A stretch of 64,000 nt of DNA from contig DASXHZ010000012.1 in NCBI GenBank assembly GCA_036488085.1, positions 1-64,000 on the forward strand. The letters are read 5' to 3'. Shown here piece after piece: positions 49,905 through 58,680 of this stretch (the stretch's first letter is position 1; every line of letters starts with the position of its first letter). The DNA is from DASXHZ01 sp036488085. GTDB lineage: Bacteria; Acidobacteriota; Thermoanaerobaculia; Gp7-AA8. The notes under the pieces are model-generated. The model saw only the letters and a list, made by a program, of their open reading frames with translations. It had not been told where the DNA came from and did not search any database. Made by a program: the position numbers and the translations under genes.

Positions 49905-51608
49905 TTACAACTTCTTGTAATTCGGGCCGCCGCCACCTTCCGGCGGGACCCAAGTGATCACCTGGTAAGGATCCATGATGTCGCACGTCTTGCAGTGATA
50001 ACAGTTGGTGAAATTCAGGAACGGCACGCGCCCGCGGCCGTCCTCGGTCGGCTTCGGCTCGTACACCTGCGCCGGACAGAAATGGAAGCAGGGGTTGCCG
50101 TACTCCTCGGTGCAACGCGTGATGCAGACTTCGGTGTCGAGGATCAGCAGATGGGGCGGCTGGTTCTCTTCGTGGATCACGCCGCCGTTGTAGACGTCGG
50201 TCACCTTGTCGAACGTGTACGTGCCGTCGAACTTCATCTTGTCCGGCGGATGAGGGTGATCGGCGCCGAAGTAGCGCTGGATGCGCGTCATCCGCTCGTG
50301 CCCTGCGTGTCCGTCGAGCCGGCTGCTGACGCCATATCCGCGCCCGCCGGTGAACATCGACAGGCCGGCGTTGAAGAGGCCCGCGAGCTGTCCCTTCTCG
50401 AACGCCTGATGGAAGTTGCGCTCCTTCCACAGCTCCTCCCGCGCCCATGAGCTCTCGAACAGCGCTTCGTACTCCTGGAGTTGAGTCGCCGAGGTGTCGT
50501 CGTTGAGCAGCGCGCGCAGCGCCGTCTCCGCCGCCATGATTCCAGACTTGATCGCGAGGTGGATCCCTTTCAGCCGTGCGCCGTTGAGGTATCCGGCGGA
50601 GTCGCCGAGGATCATGAAGCCGTCGCCGTAGCTGCGCGGCATCGAGAAGTAGCCGCCCTCGGGGATCGCCTTCGCGCCCGCGCCGATCATCTTCCCGCCC
50701 TGCAGGATCTCGCGAACGGATGGGTGCAGTTTGTAGCGCTGGAACTCGTGATGCGGATCGAGCGTCGGATTGCGGTAGTCGAGACCGACGACGAGGCCGA
50801 TGTCGACGATCCGTTCGCCCATCCCATAAATGAACCCGCCGCCGAACGTGTCCTTGTCGAGCGGCCAGCCGAGGGTGTGAATGACCGTGCCGGGTGCGAA
50901 GCGGTCGTCGGGAAGCTGCCACAGCTCCTTGATGCCGACCGAGTAGACCTGCGGATTCTTGCCGGCATACAGGTCGAACATCGTCGCGAGCTGCTTGGTG
51001 AGCGTTCCGCGCGGACCTTCCGCGAGGATCGTGATCTTCGCCTTGATGTCGATGCCCGGCTCGAAGTTCGGCTTCGGCTGTCCGAACTTGTCGATCCCCT
51101 TGTCGCCCGTGCGGACGCCGGCAACGCGGCCGTTCTCGACGAGAACGCGGGTGGCGGCGAACTCCGGGAAGATGTCGACGCCCATCTCGGCGACGATGCC
51201 GCCGAGCCAGCGCGTCATCTCGCCGAGGGAGATCACGTAGTTGCCGTGGTTCTGGAGAGGTGGCGGCAGGATCGGCGCCGCGACTTTGAAGCTCTCCAAG
51301 AGATACCAGAACGCGTCGTCGGTGACCGGCGACTCGACGGGACAGCCGCGCTCGAGCCAGTCGGGCATGAGCTCCGCGATCCCGCGCGGGTCCATGACGG
51401 CGCCGGAGATACCGTGCGAGCCGATCTCTTTTCCCTTTTCGAGAACGGCGATGGAGAAGCCTTCGAGCTTCTTCTCAGCCGACGACGCGTTGTGCGCCGC
51501 GACGAGTTGCGACAGCTTGTATGCGGCCGCGAGACCCGCTGGGCCGCCCCCGACGATCACGACATCGACCTCGAGCGTTTCGCGTTCGATGCCGGGAAGC
51601 TCTGCCAT
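49905..51608 (-). CDS. Electron transfer flavoprotein-ubiquinone oxidoreductase
   Basis: 567 residues. A membrane-associated flavoprotein that passes electrons from ETF to the quinone pool during fatty-acid and amino-acid oxidation. FAD site VVIVGGGPAGLAAAY (~17-31), the quinone-binding region, and the C-terminal 4Fe-4S domain with CFHFCPAQVYE then NCYHCKTCDIMDP are visible. No etfAB genes occur in the window. Gene start: GAGAGG 5-6 nt before ATG 51608, and a TACAAT box ~30 nt upstream, so this one has a leader. Confidence 0.92.
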   Translation of the reverse strand: MAELPGIERETLEVDVVIVGGGPAGLAAAYKLSQLVAAHNASSAEKKLEGFSIAVLEKGKEIGSHGISGAVMDPRGIAELMPDWLERGCPVESPVTDDAFWYLLESFKVAAPILPPPLQNHGNYVISLGEMTRWLGGIVAEMGVDIFPEFAATRVLVENGRVAGVRTGDKGIDKFGQPKPNFEPGIDIKAKITILAEGPRGTLTKQLATMFDLYAGKNPQVYSVGIKELWQLPDDRFAPGTVIHTLGWPLDKDTFGGGFIYGMGERIVDIGLVVGLDYRNPTLDPHHEFQRYKLHPSVREILQGGKMIGAGAKAIPEGGYFSMPRSYGDGFMILGDSAGYLNGARLKGIHLAIKSGIMAAETALRALLNDDTSATQLQEYEALFESSWAREELWKERNFHQAFEKGQLAGLFNAGLSMFTGGRGYGVSSRLDGHAGHERMTRIQRYFGADHPHPPDKMKFDGTYTFDKVTDVYNGGVIHEENQPPHLLILDTEVCITRCTEEYGNPCFHFCPAQVYEPKPTEDGRGRVPFLNFTNCYHCKTCDIMDPYQVITWVPPEGGGGPNYKKL

Positions 51609-51672
51609 GCAATCAACCTCTCGCTTAAGTCGTCGGCATTGTATCTGTACGACGTCTGGTAACCTGAATCAG

Positions 51673-52743
51673 GTGGAAGCGGTAGTCGCGATCACGGTCC
51701 TGTTCGTCGCATCAGCCGTCACTTCCTTCGCGGCGACGCGGATCGTCAAGGTGGCGGCGGAGAAGATCGGGCTGGTCGACCGGCCCGACGAACGGAAGAC
51801 GCACGAGCGCGAGATCCCGCGCGTCGGCGGTCTCGCGATCATCTTCGGCTTCGGTTTCCCGCTGCTGCTCCTCGCCGCGAACTCGCACGCCGCGGGCCTC
51901 GTCTCGAAGAACATCTCCTTCCTTTTCGCGATGCTCGCCAGCGGATCGCTGATCGTCGGCCTCGGCGTGTACGACGACCTGGTCGGCGCCGACGCGCCGA
52001 AGAAGTTCGCCGTGCAAACCGCCGCCGCGATCATCCTCGTCAGCTTCGGCTACCAGTTCAAATTCGTCTCGCTCGCGGGACAGGTGGTCTGGCTCGGATT
52101 CTTCGGCGCGGTGATCTCGGTGGTCTGGATCGTCGGCGTCATCAACGCGCTGAACTTCATCGACGGGATGGACTCGCTCGCCACCGTCGTCTCGATCACG
52201 ATCGCGGTCGCGTTCGCGGTCATCGCGATCGCGCGCGAGGACGCCTTCTCGCTTGTCGTCATGACCGCGCTCGCCGGAAGCCTGACCGGCTTCTACTGGT
52301 GGAACAAGCCGCCGGCGCGCATCTTCATGGGCGACAGCGGCAGTATGTTCATCGGCCTGCTGCTCGCGGCGGGATCGATCGCCAAGCCGTCGAAGTCGCC
52401 GACGGCAATCATCATCACCGGCCCGATCATCGCGCTGGCGCTGCCGGTGCTCGACACGCTGATCGTGATGCAGCAGCGTTTCGGCGGTTCCGCGATACCG
52501 CTCTCGAGACGCCTCGGCCGCCTCTTCAACGCCGACCGGAGGCACATTCACCACATCCTGCTGGCGCGGTTCGGGTCGGAGACGAAGGCGATCCTCTCGA
52601 TCTGGGGCGTGACGGTCCTTTTCGCGGCGGCGGCGGTCATGACGGCGATCGACATCACGAAGGTGATCGGCTACAGCGCCGGCATCCTCGGCCTCGTCGC
52701 GATGGTCCTCCTGCGCTACACGCGGCGGCGGCGATACACGTGA
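51673..52743 (+). CDS. WecA/MraY-like polyprenyl-phosphate N-acetylhexosamine-1-phosphate transferase
   Basis: 356 residues with ~10-11 membrane helices. It starts glycan assembly on undecaprenyl phosphate. RKTHEREIPRVGGLAIIFGF, NALNFIDGMDSLA (metal-binding Asp), RIFMGDSGSMFIG and the cytosolic RRHIHHILLARFG loop (WecA-type H-x-H-H) are diagnostic; the latter distinguishes it from MraY. GTG 51673 lies 7 nt after TAACCT without a Shine-Dalgarno. The 3' end overlaps the convergent GT39 gene by 28 bp. Confidence 0.88.
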   Translation: MEAVVAITVLFVASAVTSFAATRIVKVAAEKIGLVDRPDERKTHEREIPRVGGLAIIFGFGFPLLLLAANSHAAGLVSKNISFLFAMLASGSLIVGLGVYDDLVGADAPKKFAVQTAAAIILVSFGYQFKFVSLAGQVVWLGFFGAVISVVWIVGVINALNFIDGMDSLATVVSITIAVAFAVIAIAREDAFSLVVMTALAGSLTGFYWWNKPPARIFMGDSGSMFIGLLLAAGSIAKPSKSPTAIIITGPIIALALPVLDTLIVMQQRFGGSAIPLSRRLGRLFNADRRHIHHILLARFGSETKAILSIWGVTVLFAAAAVMTAIDITKVIGYSAGILGLVAMVLLRYTRRRRYT

Positions 52744-54095
52744 AGGTCGTACGGCGCCGCACCGAATGACCGTCGAAACGACGGAACGGCCGTGTAGCGG
52801 TCCACTTCGGTCCACGTTCCGGCGAAGGACTTCACATCCTCCGCGCTCTCGCCGCCGATGATCAGAAGCGTCGCCGCCGGCGGATGAAAGACGTACGGCG
52901 GGAAGCGCTGCAACGGCAGCGCGATGTGCGGCGTGCGGCTCCGCACGGCGTAGTACGCGGCGAAATCAGCGTAGACGGTGTCATCCGGGCCGATGTTGCG
53001 CGCGGCGAGCGCCTCGACCGGCGCGTAATCGCGCGATCGCCATTCGAGCACCGCGAGAAGTGTCCGCGCCGGCAAACCGGTGACGATAACGATCAGCAGC
53101 GCGAGCGTTGCGCACTTGCTGTCGCGGAACGAGGCGAGGACGACCAGCAGCGGAATCGCGATCATCCAGCCGTAGTAGATGCGGTACATGTACAGAAACT
53201 CGATCGTGAGCGGCAGGACGACCGCGACGGCGATCGCCGTCCAGAGCAAACGCGATCGACGCCGCCAGCCGAGAAACGCGACCAGCGCGACGAGCAGAAG
53301 GTTGACCTTGTCCGCCCAGAGCGCCAGCGGCAGCCGCCGCCATTTGCGCGAGAGGCTGTTGAACGAAGTCGTCTCGACGTTCGCTCCATGCACGACCGAG
53401 TGGCGGCCGATGAGCGTGAGGAAGTCCTGGAGCACGCCGTTCTGCGCGTAGAGCAGGAGGAGTGCCGCGACTCCCGCCAGCATCGCGATCCAGAAGACGG
53501 TCAGATCGCGCAACACGGATCGGCGGTACGCGATGAGCAACACGAGCGACACGACACCCGCGCACGCCGGAAGCAACAACCCCGCGGCGGGCATGAAGAA
53601 CGCGCCGAACACCAGGAGCGCGTACCTACGCCAGCCTGCGAGGGTTGTGGCGAGAAGCACGAGCGCGAAGAGCAGCATGCAGAGCGCGTCGTAGCGTCCG
53701 CCGCGATAGCTGAAGGAGATCGAGTAGGCGCACAGGAGCGCCGCGAAGAGCAGCGCCGGTTTCTCGATGAGACCATGCCGCATCGCCGCGGCGATGACGA
53801 TCAGAAACGCCGCGAGCGCGATCAGCACGTTCAACGAGCGGACGCCCGCGATCGAGAACGGGACGACTCGCAACCAACACGAGAGCAGCAGTGGATACAA
53901 CGGCGCGTTGCCGGTCCAGAAGCGGCCGTCGTTCCAGCCGGGAAAGGTGAAACCGTGGCCTGTCGCGAGGTTGAGCGCCGGTTCGGTGAACGCCACCTCG
54001 TCTTCGGCAATGGTTGGCGAACGGGTGAGCGTTGCGAAGTTCACCGCCAGCGACGCAAGCGCGATGACGACGAGCATCGCTGCGTTCTTCGACAC
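52716..54095 (-). CDS. GT39-like membrane glycosyltransferase
   Basis: 459 residues with ~11 helices. The first external loop AEDEVAFTEPALNLATGHGF carries the Asp/Glu pair typical of GT-C enzymes, and NAPLYPLLLSCWLR follows as in the ArnT/PMT group. They transfer sugars from polyprenyl phosphates on the outer face of the membrane. GTG 54095 has TACGAT 5 nt upstream; ATG 54077 is an alternative. It is divergent from asnB with a ~37-nt gap. Confidence 0.75.
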   Translation of the reverse strand: MSKNAAMLVVIALASLAVNFATLTRSPTIAEDEVAFTEPALNLATGHGFTFPGWNDGRFWTGNAPLYPLLLSCWLRVVPFSIAGVRSLNVLIALAAFLIVIAAAMRHGLIEKPALLFAALLCAYSISFSYRGGRYDALCMLLFALVLLATTLAGWRRYALLVFGAFFMPAAGLLLPACAGVVSLVLLIAYRRSVLRDLTVFWIAMLAGVAALLLLYAQNGVLQDFLTLIGRHSVVHGANVETTSFNSLSRKWRRLPLALWADKVNLLLVALVAFLGWRRRSRLLWTAIAVAVVLPLTIEFLYMYRIYYGWMIAIPLLVVLASFRDSKCATLALLIVIVTGLPARTLLAVLEWRSRDYAPVEALAARNIGPDDTVYADFAAYYAVRSRTPHIALPLQRFPPYVFHPPAATLLIIGGESAEDVKSFAGTWTEVDRYTAVPSFRRSFGAAPYDLHVYRRRRV

Positions 54096-54117
54096 GGCCG
54101 ATCGTAACACCCGCTGG

Positions 54118-54123
54118 TATTCT
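54118..54123 (+). promoter_or_regulatory. Putative -10 box of the asparagine synthetase gene
   Basis: TATTCT ends 9 nt before ATG 54133. No Shine-Dalgarno is present. On the opposite strand TACGAT (54101-54106) lies 5 nt from the GT39 GTG, so two separate divergent -10 boxes fit in 37 nt. Confidence 0.5.
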
Positions 54124-54132
54124 CGCCGCCGC

Positions 54133-55848
54133 ATGTGCGGGATTGCTGCGATCTTCGCGTACGGCGCGGGCGCCGAGCCGGTGCGCCGCGAGGAGATCGA
54201 AGCGATCAACGCGCGCATGATCCCGCGCGGTCCGGACGACGGCGGCATCTGGATCGGCGGTGAGAATCGCGTAGCGCTCGCATCGCGCCGCCTCGCCATC
54301 ATCGACCTCACGCCCGAGGGAGCGCAACCGCTCCGCGGCGTCGAAGGCGACGTGACGATCGTTTTCAATGGCGAGATCTACAACTACCGCGAGCTGCGCG
54401 CGCGCCTCGAGCGCCGAGGCATGAAGTTCCATTCGCATTCGGATACCGAGGTCGTGCTGCAGATGTATCGGGCGTACGGCGTGGAGTGCGTCGAGCTTTT
54501 GCGCGGGATGTTCGCGTTCGCGATCTGGGACGAGGGGACGCGCCGCATGTTCGTCGCGCGCGATCCGTACGGCATCAAGCCGCTCTACTTCGCCGACGAC
54601 GGCAAGACCTTCCGTTGCGCCTCCACCGTGAAGGCGCTCCTCGCGGGCGGTGCGATTCCGCGAACGCGCGACGCGGCGGGGGCCGCCGGGTTTCTCATGC
54701 TGGGGAGCGTTCCGGAGCCGTTCACGATCGTCAGCGCGATCCGCGCGGTCGAAGCGGGAACGTCATTTTTCGTTGACGGCAACGGCCGCGGCGAGCCGCG
54801 GCGCTACTACTCGATCGCGAGCGTCTTTAGCGCGGCGCGAGAGCAGGAGACGATCGCTCACCTCACCACACCTGAGATCTTGCTGCGGGAACGCGTGACC
54901 GAGTCGATCGACCATCATCTCGTCTCCGACGTGCCGATCGGCGTTTTTCTGTCGGCCGGAATCGACTCCGCGACACTCACGGCCCTCGCCAGCGCACGCT
55001 CCGGTCGTCCGCTGCAGACGATCACGATTCTCTTCGACGCGTTTCGCGACCGCGAGTTCAACGAGAGCGCAGGCGCGGCGGCGCTTGCGGAAAGCATCGG
55101 CGCGCCGCACACCACCCGCACCGTCACGCGCGAGGAGTTTCTCGCCGACCTGCCAAAGATTTTCGAGGCGATGGACCAGCCGACCATCGACGGCGTCAAT
55201 ACGTGGTTCATCAGCAAGGCGACGGCGGAACAGCGACTGAAGGTGGCGCTGTCGGGAGTCGGCGGCGACGAGCTTTTCGGCAGCTACCCGGCCTTCCGGC
55301 GCGTGCCGCAGATCCGCCGCATCGCAAGAATCCCCTTCGCTTCACGGCTGCTCCGGCATCCGAAAGCACGCGCAATCCCGCGTCTCGGCCGTACCGACGC
55401 CGGCGCGTATCTCCTGACACGCGGTCTCTTTCTTCCGGAGGAGATCGAAGCGGGAACGTTCAACATATTGCGGCACATCGGCCAGGCGCTCGACGTCGAT
55501 CCCGGCACGGACTTCGGCCGCGTCGCGACGCTCGAAGCATCGCTCTACATGCGCAACCAGCTCCTGCGCGACACGGACTGGGCGTCGATGGCGCACTCCG
55601 TCGAGGTACGGACGCCGCTGGTCGACGCCTGGCTCCTCCGGCAGCTCGCGCCGCTCCTTCTCGCCTACGGTTCTCGATGCAAGCAATTCTTCGCCGCGGC
55701 TCCGGAACGTCCGCTGCCGCCCGCGATCACCCATCGGCCGAAGACCGGCTTTCAGACGCCGCTCCGCGAGTGGCTCGACCTCGCTCCCGACGGCACGTCG
55801 ACGCGGATGCGGAGTTGGGCGCGCATGGTCCTGGAGGAGTTCGCATGA
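54133..55848 (+). CDS. asnB: Asparagine synthase (glutamine-hydrolysing)
   Basis: 571 residues. The N-terminal class II glutaminase domain starts with catalytic Cys2 (MCGIAAIFAYG), with NGEIYNYREL and SDTEVVLQMY. The C-terminal synthetase has the PP-loop FLSAGIDSATL (SxGxDS) and SGVGGDELFGSYPAF. In polysaccharide loci such AsnB paralogues often amidate sugars or act on uronic acids, and this one is coupled to a GT4 (ATGA) so a role in glycan modification is plausible. Start ATG is fixed by the Cys2 requirement. Confidence 0.9.
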   Translation: MCGIAAIFAYGAGAEPVRREEIEAINARMIPRGPDDGGIWIGGENRVALASRRLAIIDLTPEGAQPLRGVEGDVTIVFNGEIYNYRELRARLERRGMKFHSHSDTEVVLQMYRAYGVECVELLRGMFAFAIWDEGTRRMFVARDPYGIKPLYFADDGKTFRCASTVKALLAGGAIPRTRDAAGAAGFLMLGSVPEPFTIVSAIRAVEAGTSFFVDGNGRGEPRRYYSIASVFSAAREQETIAHLTTPEILLRERVTESIDHHLVSDVPIGVFLSAGIDSATLTALASARSGRPLQTITILFDAFRDREFNESAGAAALAESIGAPHTTRTVTREEFLADLPKIFEAMDQPTIDGVNTWFISKATAEQRLKVALSGVGGDELFGSYPAFRRVPQIRRIARIPFASRLLRHPKARAIPRLGRTDAGAYLLTRGLFLPEEIEAGTFNILRHIGQALDVDPGTDFGRVATLEASLYMRNQLLRDTDWASMAHSVEVRTPLVDAWLLRQLAPLLLAYGSRCKQFFAAAPERPLPPAITHRPKTGFQTPLREWLDLAPDGTSTRMRSWARMVLEEFA

Positions 55849-56900
55849 ACGTCCTCCACGTCTGCACCGACGCGTTCGGCGGCTACGGCGGCATCGCGCT
55901 GTTCAATCGCGACCTCGTGCGCGCGCTCGCGCAGTTCCCCGGCCGCGAGGAGATCGTGGTGGTCCCGCGCATCATTCCGAACGCGGTCGAGGCTCTCCCG
56001 GACGGCGTCACGTATGTCGAAGCGGCTGCGCGCGGCCAGGCCGCCTATGTACGCGAGGTGATGCGCATTCGCCGGCGGACGAAATTCGACCTCGTGATCT
56101 GCGGGCACATCAATCTCCTCCCGATCGCGCGGCTCGTGACGAAGAACCCGCTTCTCGTCACGTACGGCATCGAGGCGTGGAAGCCGCGCCGCCGCTCGTC
56201 CACCGCACTCCTCCGGCATTGCCGCGGCGTCGTCGCGATCAGCGAGGTGACGCGATCGCGTCTCGCGAGCTGGTCAGTGTACAAAGGGCCTACGTTCATT
56301 CTGCCGAACGCGATTCATGCGGACGACTACGGAATCCGCCCGAAGCGCCTCGATCTCGTCTCCCACTACAAGCTCGAAGGAAAACGCGTCGTGCTGACCC
56401 TCGGGCGCATCGACCGTGCGGAGCGGTACAAGGGATTCGACGAGATCCTGGAAGTTCTCCCCAATCTCGCCCCCGACGTCGTCTATTTGATTGCCGGCGG
56501 CGGGAACGACGCGCCTCGCCTCCAGGAAAAGGCGCTCACCCTCGGCGTCGCCGACCGGGTCCGCTTTACAGGCCGTTTCGCCGAGGAGGAGAAGGCGGAT
56601 CTGTACAACCTCGCCGACGTCTACGCGATGCCGAGCCGCGGGGAGGGCTTCGGTTTCGTTTTCCTCGAAGCGATCGCCTCGGGCGTTCCGGTCGTGGCGA
56701 GCAAACACGATGGCGGACGCGAGGCCGTCCTGAACGGGGAGCTCGGCGCACTCGTCGATCCATCGAATCCCGCGGAGATCCGCACCGCAATCGCCGACGC
56801 TTTGGAGCGCGCCGACCGCACGATTCCGGAGGCTCTCGACTACTTCGCGTTCGAGCGCTTCACCGAGCGCGTTCACGCCATCGTTCGCGCAGTCGTGTGA
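55845..56900 (+). CDS. GT4 family glycosyltransferase
   Basis: 351 residues of GT-B fold. N-terminal VLHVCTDAFGGYGGIALFNR, then donor domain VVLTLGRIDRAERYKGFDEI, YLIAGGGNDAPRLQEKA, and DVYAMPSRGEGFGFVFLEA with the E-x7-E motif, then SGVPVVASKHDGG. It starts inside the asnB stop (ATGA) and its end overlaps the convergent GT2 gene by 41 bp. Sugar unknown. Confidence 0.88.
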   Translation: MNVLHVCTDAFGGYGGIALFNRDLVRALAQFPGREEIVVVPRIIPNAVEALPDGVTYVEAAARGQAAYVREVMRIRRRTKFDLVICGHINLLPIARLVTKNPLLVTYGIEAWKPRRRSSTALLRHCRGVVAISEVTRSRLASWSVYKGPTFILPNAIHADDYGIRPKRLDLVSHYKLEGKRVVLTLGRIDRAERYKGFDEILEVLPNLAPDVVYLIAGGGNDAPRLQEKALTLGVADRVRFTGRFAEEEKADLYNLADVYAMPSRGEGFGFVFLEAIASGVPVVASKHDGGREAVLNGELGALVDPSNPAEIRTAIADALERADRTIPEALDYFAFERFTERVHAIVRAVV

Positions 56901-57816
56901 TCCGCTCTTCGGGCGGGATCGAACGGATGTCGTAGTAGCGCTTCACCGCGGGAGCCGCACGATCGCCCTTCCCTTTCTGCGCCTCGTGATGAAGGTGCAC
57001 CATCGGGAGGTAGCCGAACTCGTAGACGTTCCCGTGCGCCCGCGCGCGGTCCCAGAAGTCGTTGTCCTCACCGCCCCACCCGACGAACTCTTCGTCGTAG
57101 CCGCCGATTTCCATGTACGCGCGCTTCGCGGCGGCAATCGAGCCCCCCTGCGCGTTCTGCATGATCGATTGCGGCACACGGTCGTCCGGCCGCACCATAT
57201 GAAAGAGGAATCGCTTCAGGTTCATCAGCTCGAAGCCGTCGCGTCCACGCGCCGCGACCTCCCGCGCGTAGTCGGCCGGCACGAGGATGTCGTTGTCGTG
57301 CAGCACGACGAGCTCCCCGCGCGCGGTCGCGACGCCGGCATTGAACGCGGCGGCGCGGTTGTACTCGGTCTCGCAGGGCGTGAAGAGGTAGCGAACCCAC
57401 GGCGGCAGTTGCGTCTCGATGGCACGCTCTCGATCCTGCTCGACGACGATGCACTCGAACGGCACTTCCCGCTGTCCCGCGATGCTACGCAGGGTCGCGA
57501 GGAGGTGGGACAGCCGCGAGATACCGCGATGGCCGATCACGAACGAGACGAGAGGCGCTCCTGACTCTTCCGGCGCGTCACGCGCCACGATCGGCCACCG
57601 CGCAAACGCCATCCGCATCAGCGCCGCACCCGTCGACGGAAAGACCTTCGCGATGTGTAGATCGCTCGTGAACTCCCACCGGCAGGCCACGCCCCGCCCA
57701 TCCGTCGCGATCATCTCGTCCCGGTTGTGCATCAGCTCCCAACGTCCGCTGCGCCGGACCCGCCGGTACAAGGGCCAGTCGTAGATCAGCGCGCCGATAC
57801 GCTGCCGGAGCGACAT
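56860..57816 (-). CDS. GT2-like glycosyltransferase with galactosyltransferase-type C-terminal motif
   Basis: 318 residues. LVSFVIGHRGISRLSHLLAT, FECIVVEQD, YNRAAAFNAGVATARGELVV, LHDNDILVPADYA (D-x-D) and GYDEEFVGWGGEDNDFWDRA, the motif of chondroitin/galactosyltransferase-7C-like enzymes. An N-terminal ~85-residue extension precedes the GT-A core. TACGAT lies 6 nt before ATG 57816 with no Shine-Dalgarno (leaderless type). It is antisense to its neighbours and divergent from the exporter operon. Confidence 0.83.
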   Translation of the reverse strand: MSLRQRIGALIYDWPLYRRVRRSGRWELMHNRDEMIATDGRGVACRWEFTSDLHIAKVFPSTGAALMRMAFARWPIVARDAPEESGAPLVSFVIGHRGISRLSHLLATLRSIAGQREVPFECIVVEQDRERAIETQLPPWVRYLFTPCETEYNRAAAFNAGVATARGELVVLHDNDILVPADYAREVAARGRDGFELMNLKRFLFHMVRPDDRVPQSIMQNAQGGSIAAAKRAYMEIGGYDEEFVGWGGEDNDFWDRARAHGNVYEFGYLPMVHLHHEAQKGKGDRAAPAVKRYYDIRSIPPEERITRLRERWRERAR

Positions 57817-57822
57817 GGCGGC

Positions 57823-57856
57823 ATCGTAGCGTGCCGCCGCGCAAATCGTTTACATT
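57823..57856. promoter_or_regulatory. Paired divergent -10 boxes (GT2 / Wzm)
   Basis: Minus-strand TACGAT (57823-57828) is 6 nt from ATG 57816; plus-strand TACATT (57851-57856) is 8 nt from GTG 57865. The two starts are 48 nt apart and neither has a Shine-Dalgarno. Confidence 0.5.
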
Positions 57857-57864
57857 CGGCGGGC

Positions 57865-58680
57865 GTGCACAAGGTCATCAAACGCCGCACTGGTCTCGCC
57901 CAACTGAACCTCGGGGAACTTTGGGACTACCGCGAACTCCTCGGTTTTCTCGCGTGGCGCGATGTGACGCTCCGCTACAAACAGACTTACATCGGCGTCG
58001 GTTGGGCGTTCATCCGCCCCTTTCTGACGATGTTCGTCTTCACCGTCATCTTCGGCAAAGTGGCGAAGCTGCCGTCCGAAGGCGTGCCGTACGCGGTCCT
58101 GACCTTCACGGCTCTCTTGCCCTGGCAGTTCTTCTCCACCGCTTACTCTGACGCAGCGGGGTCGATCGTCGGCAACGGTCATATGGTGACGAAGATCTAC
58201 TTTCCCCGGCTGATCCTCCCGATGTCGTCGCTCGCGGTCGGAATGGTCGACTTCTTCGTCTCCGCCATCTTTCTCTTCATGATCATGGCGTACTACCGGA
58301 TGATGCCGTCGTCGCGGATCTTCGCGGTGCCGCTCTTCCTGCTGCTGGCGTTCGTCTTCACGCTAGGCCTCAGTCTCTGGTTCGCGGCGCTGTTCGTAAA
58401 GTACCGCGACATGCGTCACCTCATCCCGTTCATCACGCAATTCGGGCTGTACGTCTCGCCCGTCGCGTTCAGCAGCAGCGTGATCCCGCAGCGGTGGCGG
58501 CTCCTCTATTCGCTGAATCCAATGGTCGCGGTGATCGACGGCTTCCGGTGGTCGATCGCCGGAACGAACGCGCTCTATCCCCCGGGCGTCATCGCGGCAG
58601 TCATCACTTCGCTCGTGCTGCTCGTTACAGGCGTCTTCTACTTCAAGAGCAGCGAGAGACTTTTCGCGGACTTGATGTGA
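57865..58680 (+). CDS. Polysaccharide ABC exporter permease (Wzm/TagG type)
   Basis: 271 residues with six helices of the ABC-2 type. ELLGFLAWRDVTLRYKQTYI, GWAFIRPFLTMFVFTVIFGK, and the YNPMVAVIDGFRW-type end (YSLNPMVAVIDGFRWSI) are characteristic. With the next gene it forms an exporter for undecaprenyl-linked polysaccharide. GTG 57865 is preceded by TACATT at 8 nt and no Shine-Dalgarno, so it heads a probably leaderless operon. Confidence 0.9.
   Translation: MHKVIKRRTGLAQLNLGELWDYRELLGFLAWRDVTLRYKQTYIGVGWAFIRPFLTMFVFTVIFGKVAKLPSEGVPYAVLTFTALLPWQFFSTAYSDAAGSIVGNGHMVTKIYFPRLILPMSSLAVGMVDFFVSAIFLFMIMAYYRMMPSSRIFAVPLFLLLAFVFTLGLSLWFAALFVKYRDMRHLIPFITQFGLYVSPVAFSSSVIPQRWRLLYSLNPMVAVIDGFRWSIAGTNALYPPGVIAAVITSLVLLVTGVFYFKSSERLFADLM

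Noticed and set aside
54096..54368. N-terminal extension of the GT39 frame beyond 54095
   Set aside because: The extra residues are antisense to asnB, lack hydrophobic character and precede a promoter-like box that fits the GTG at 54095.
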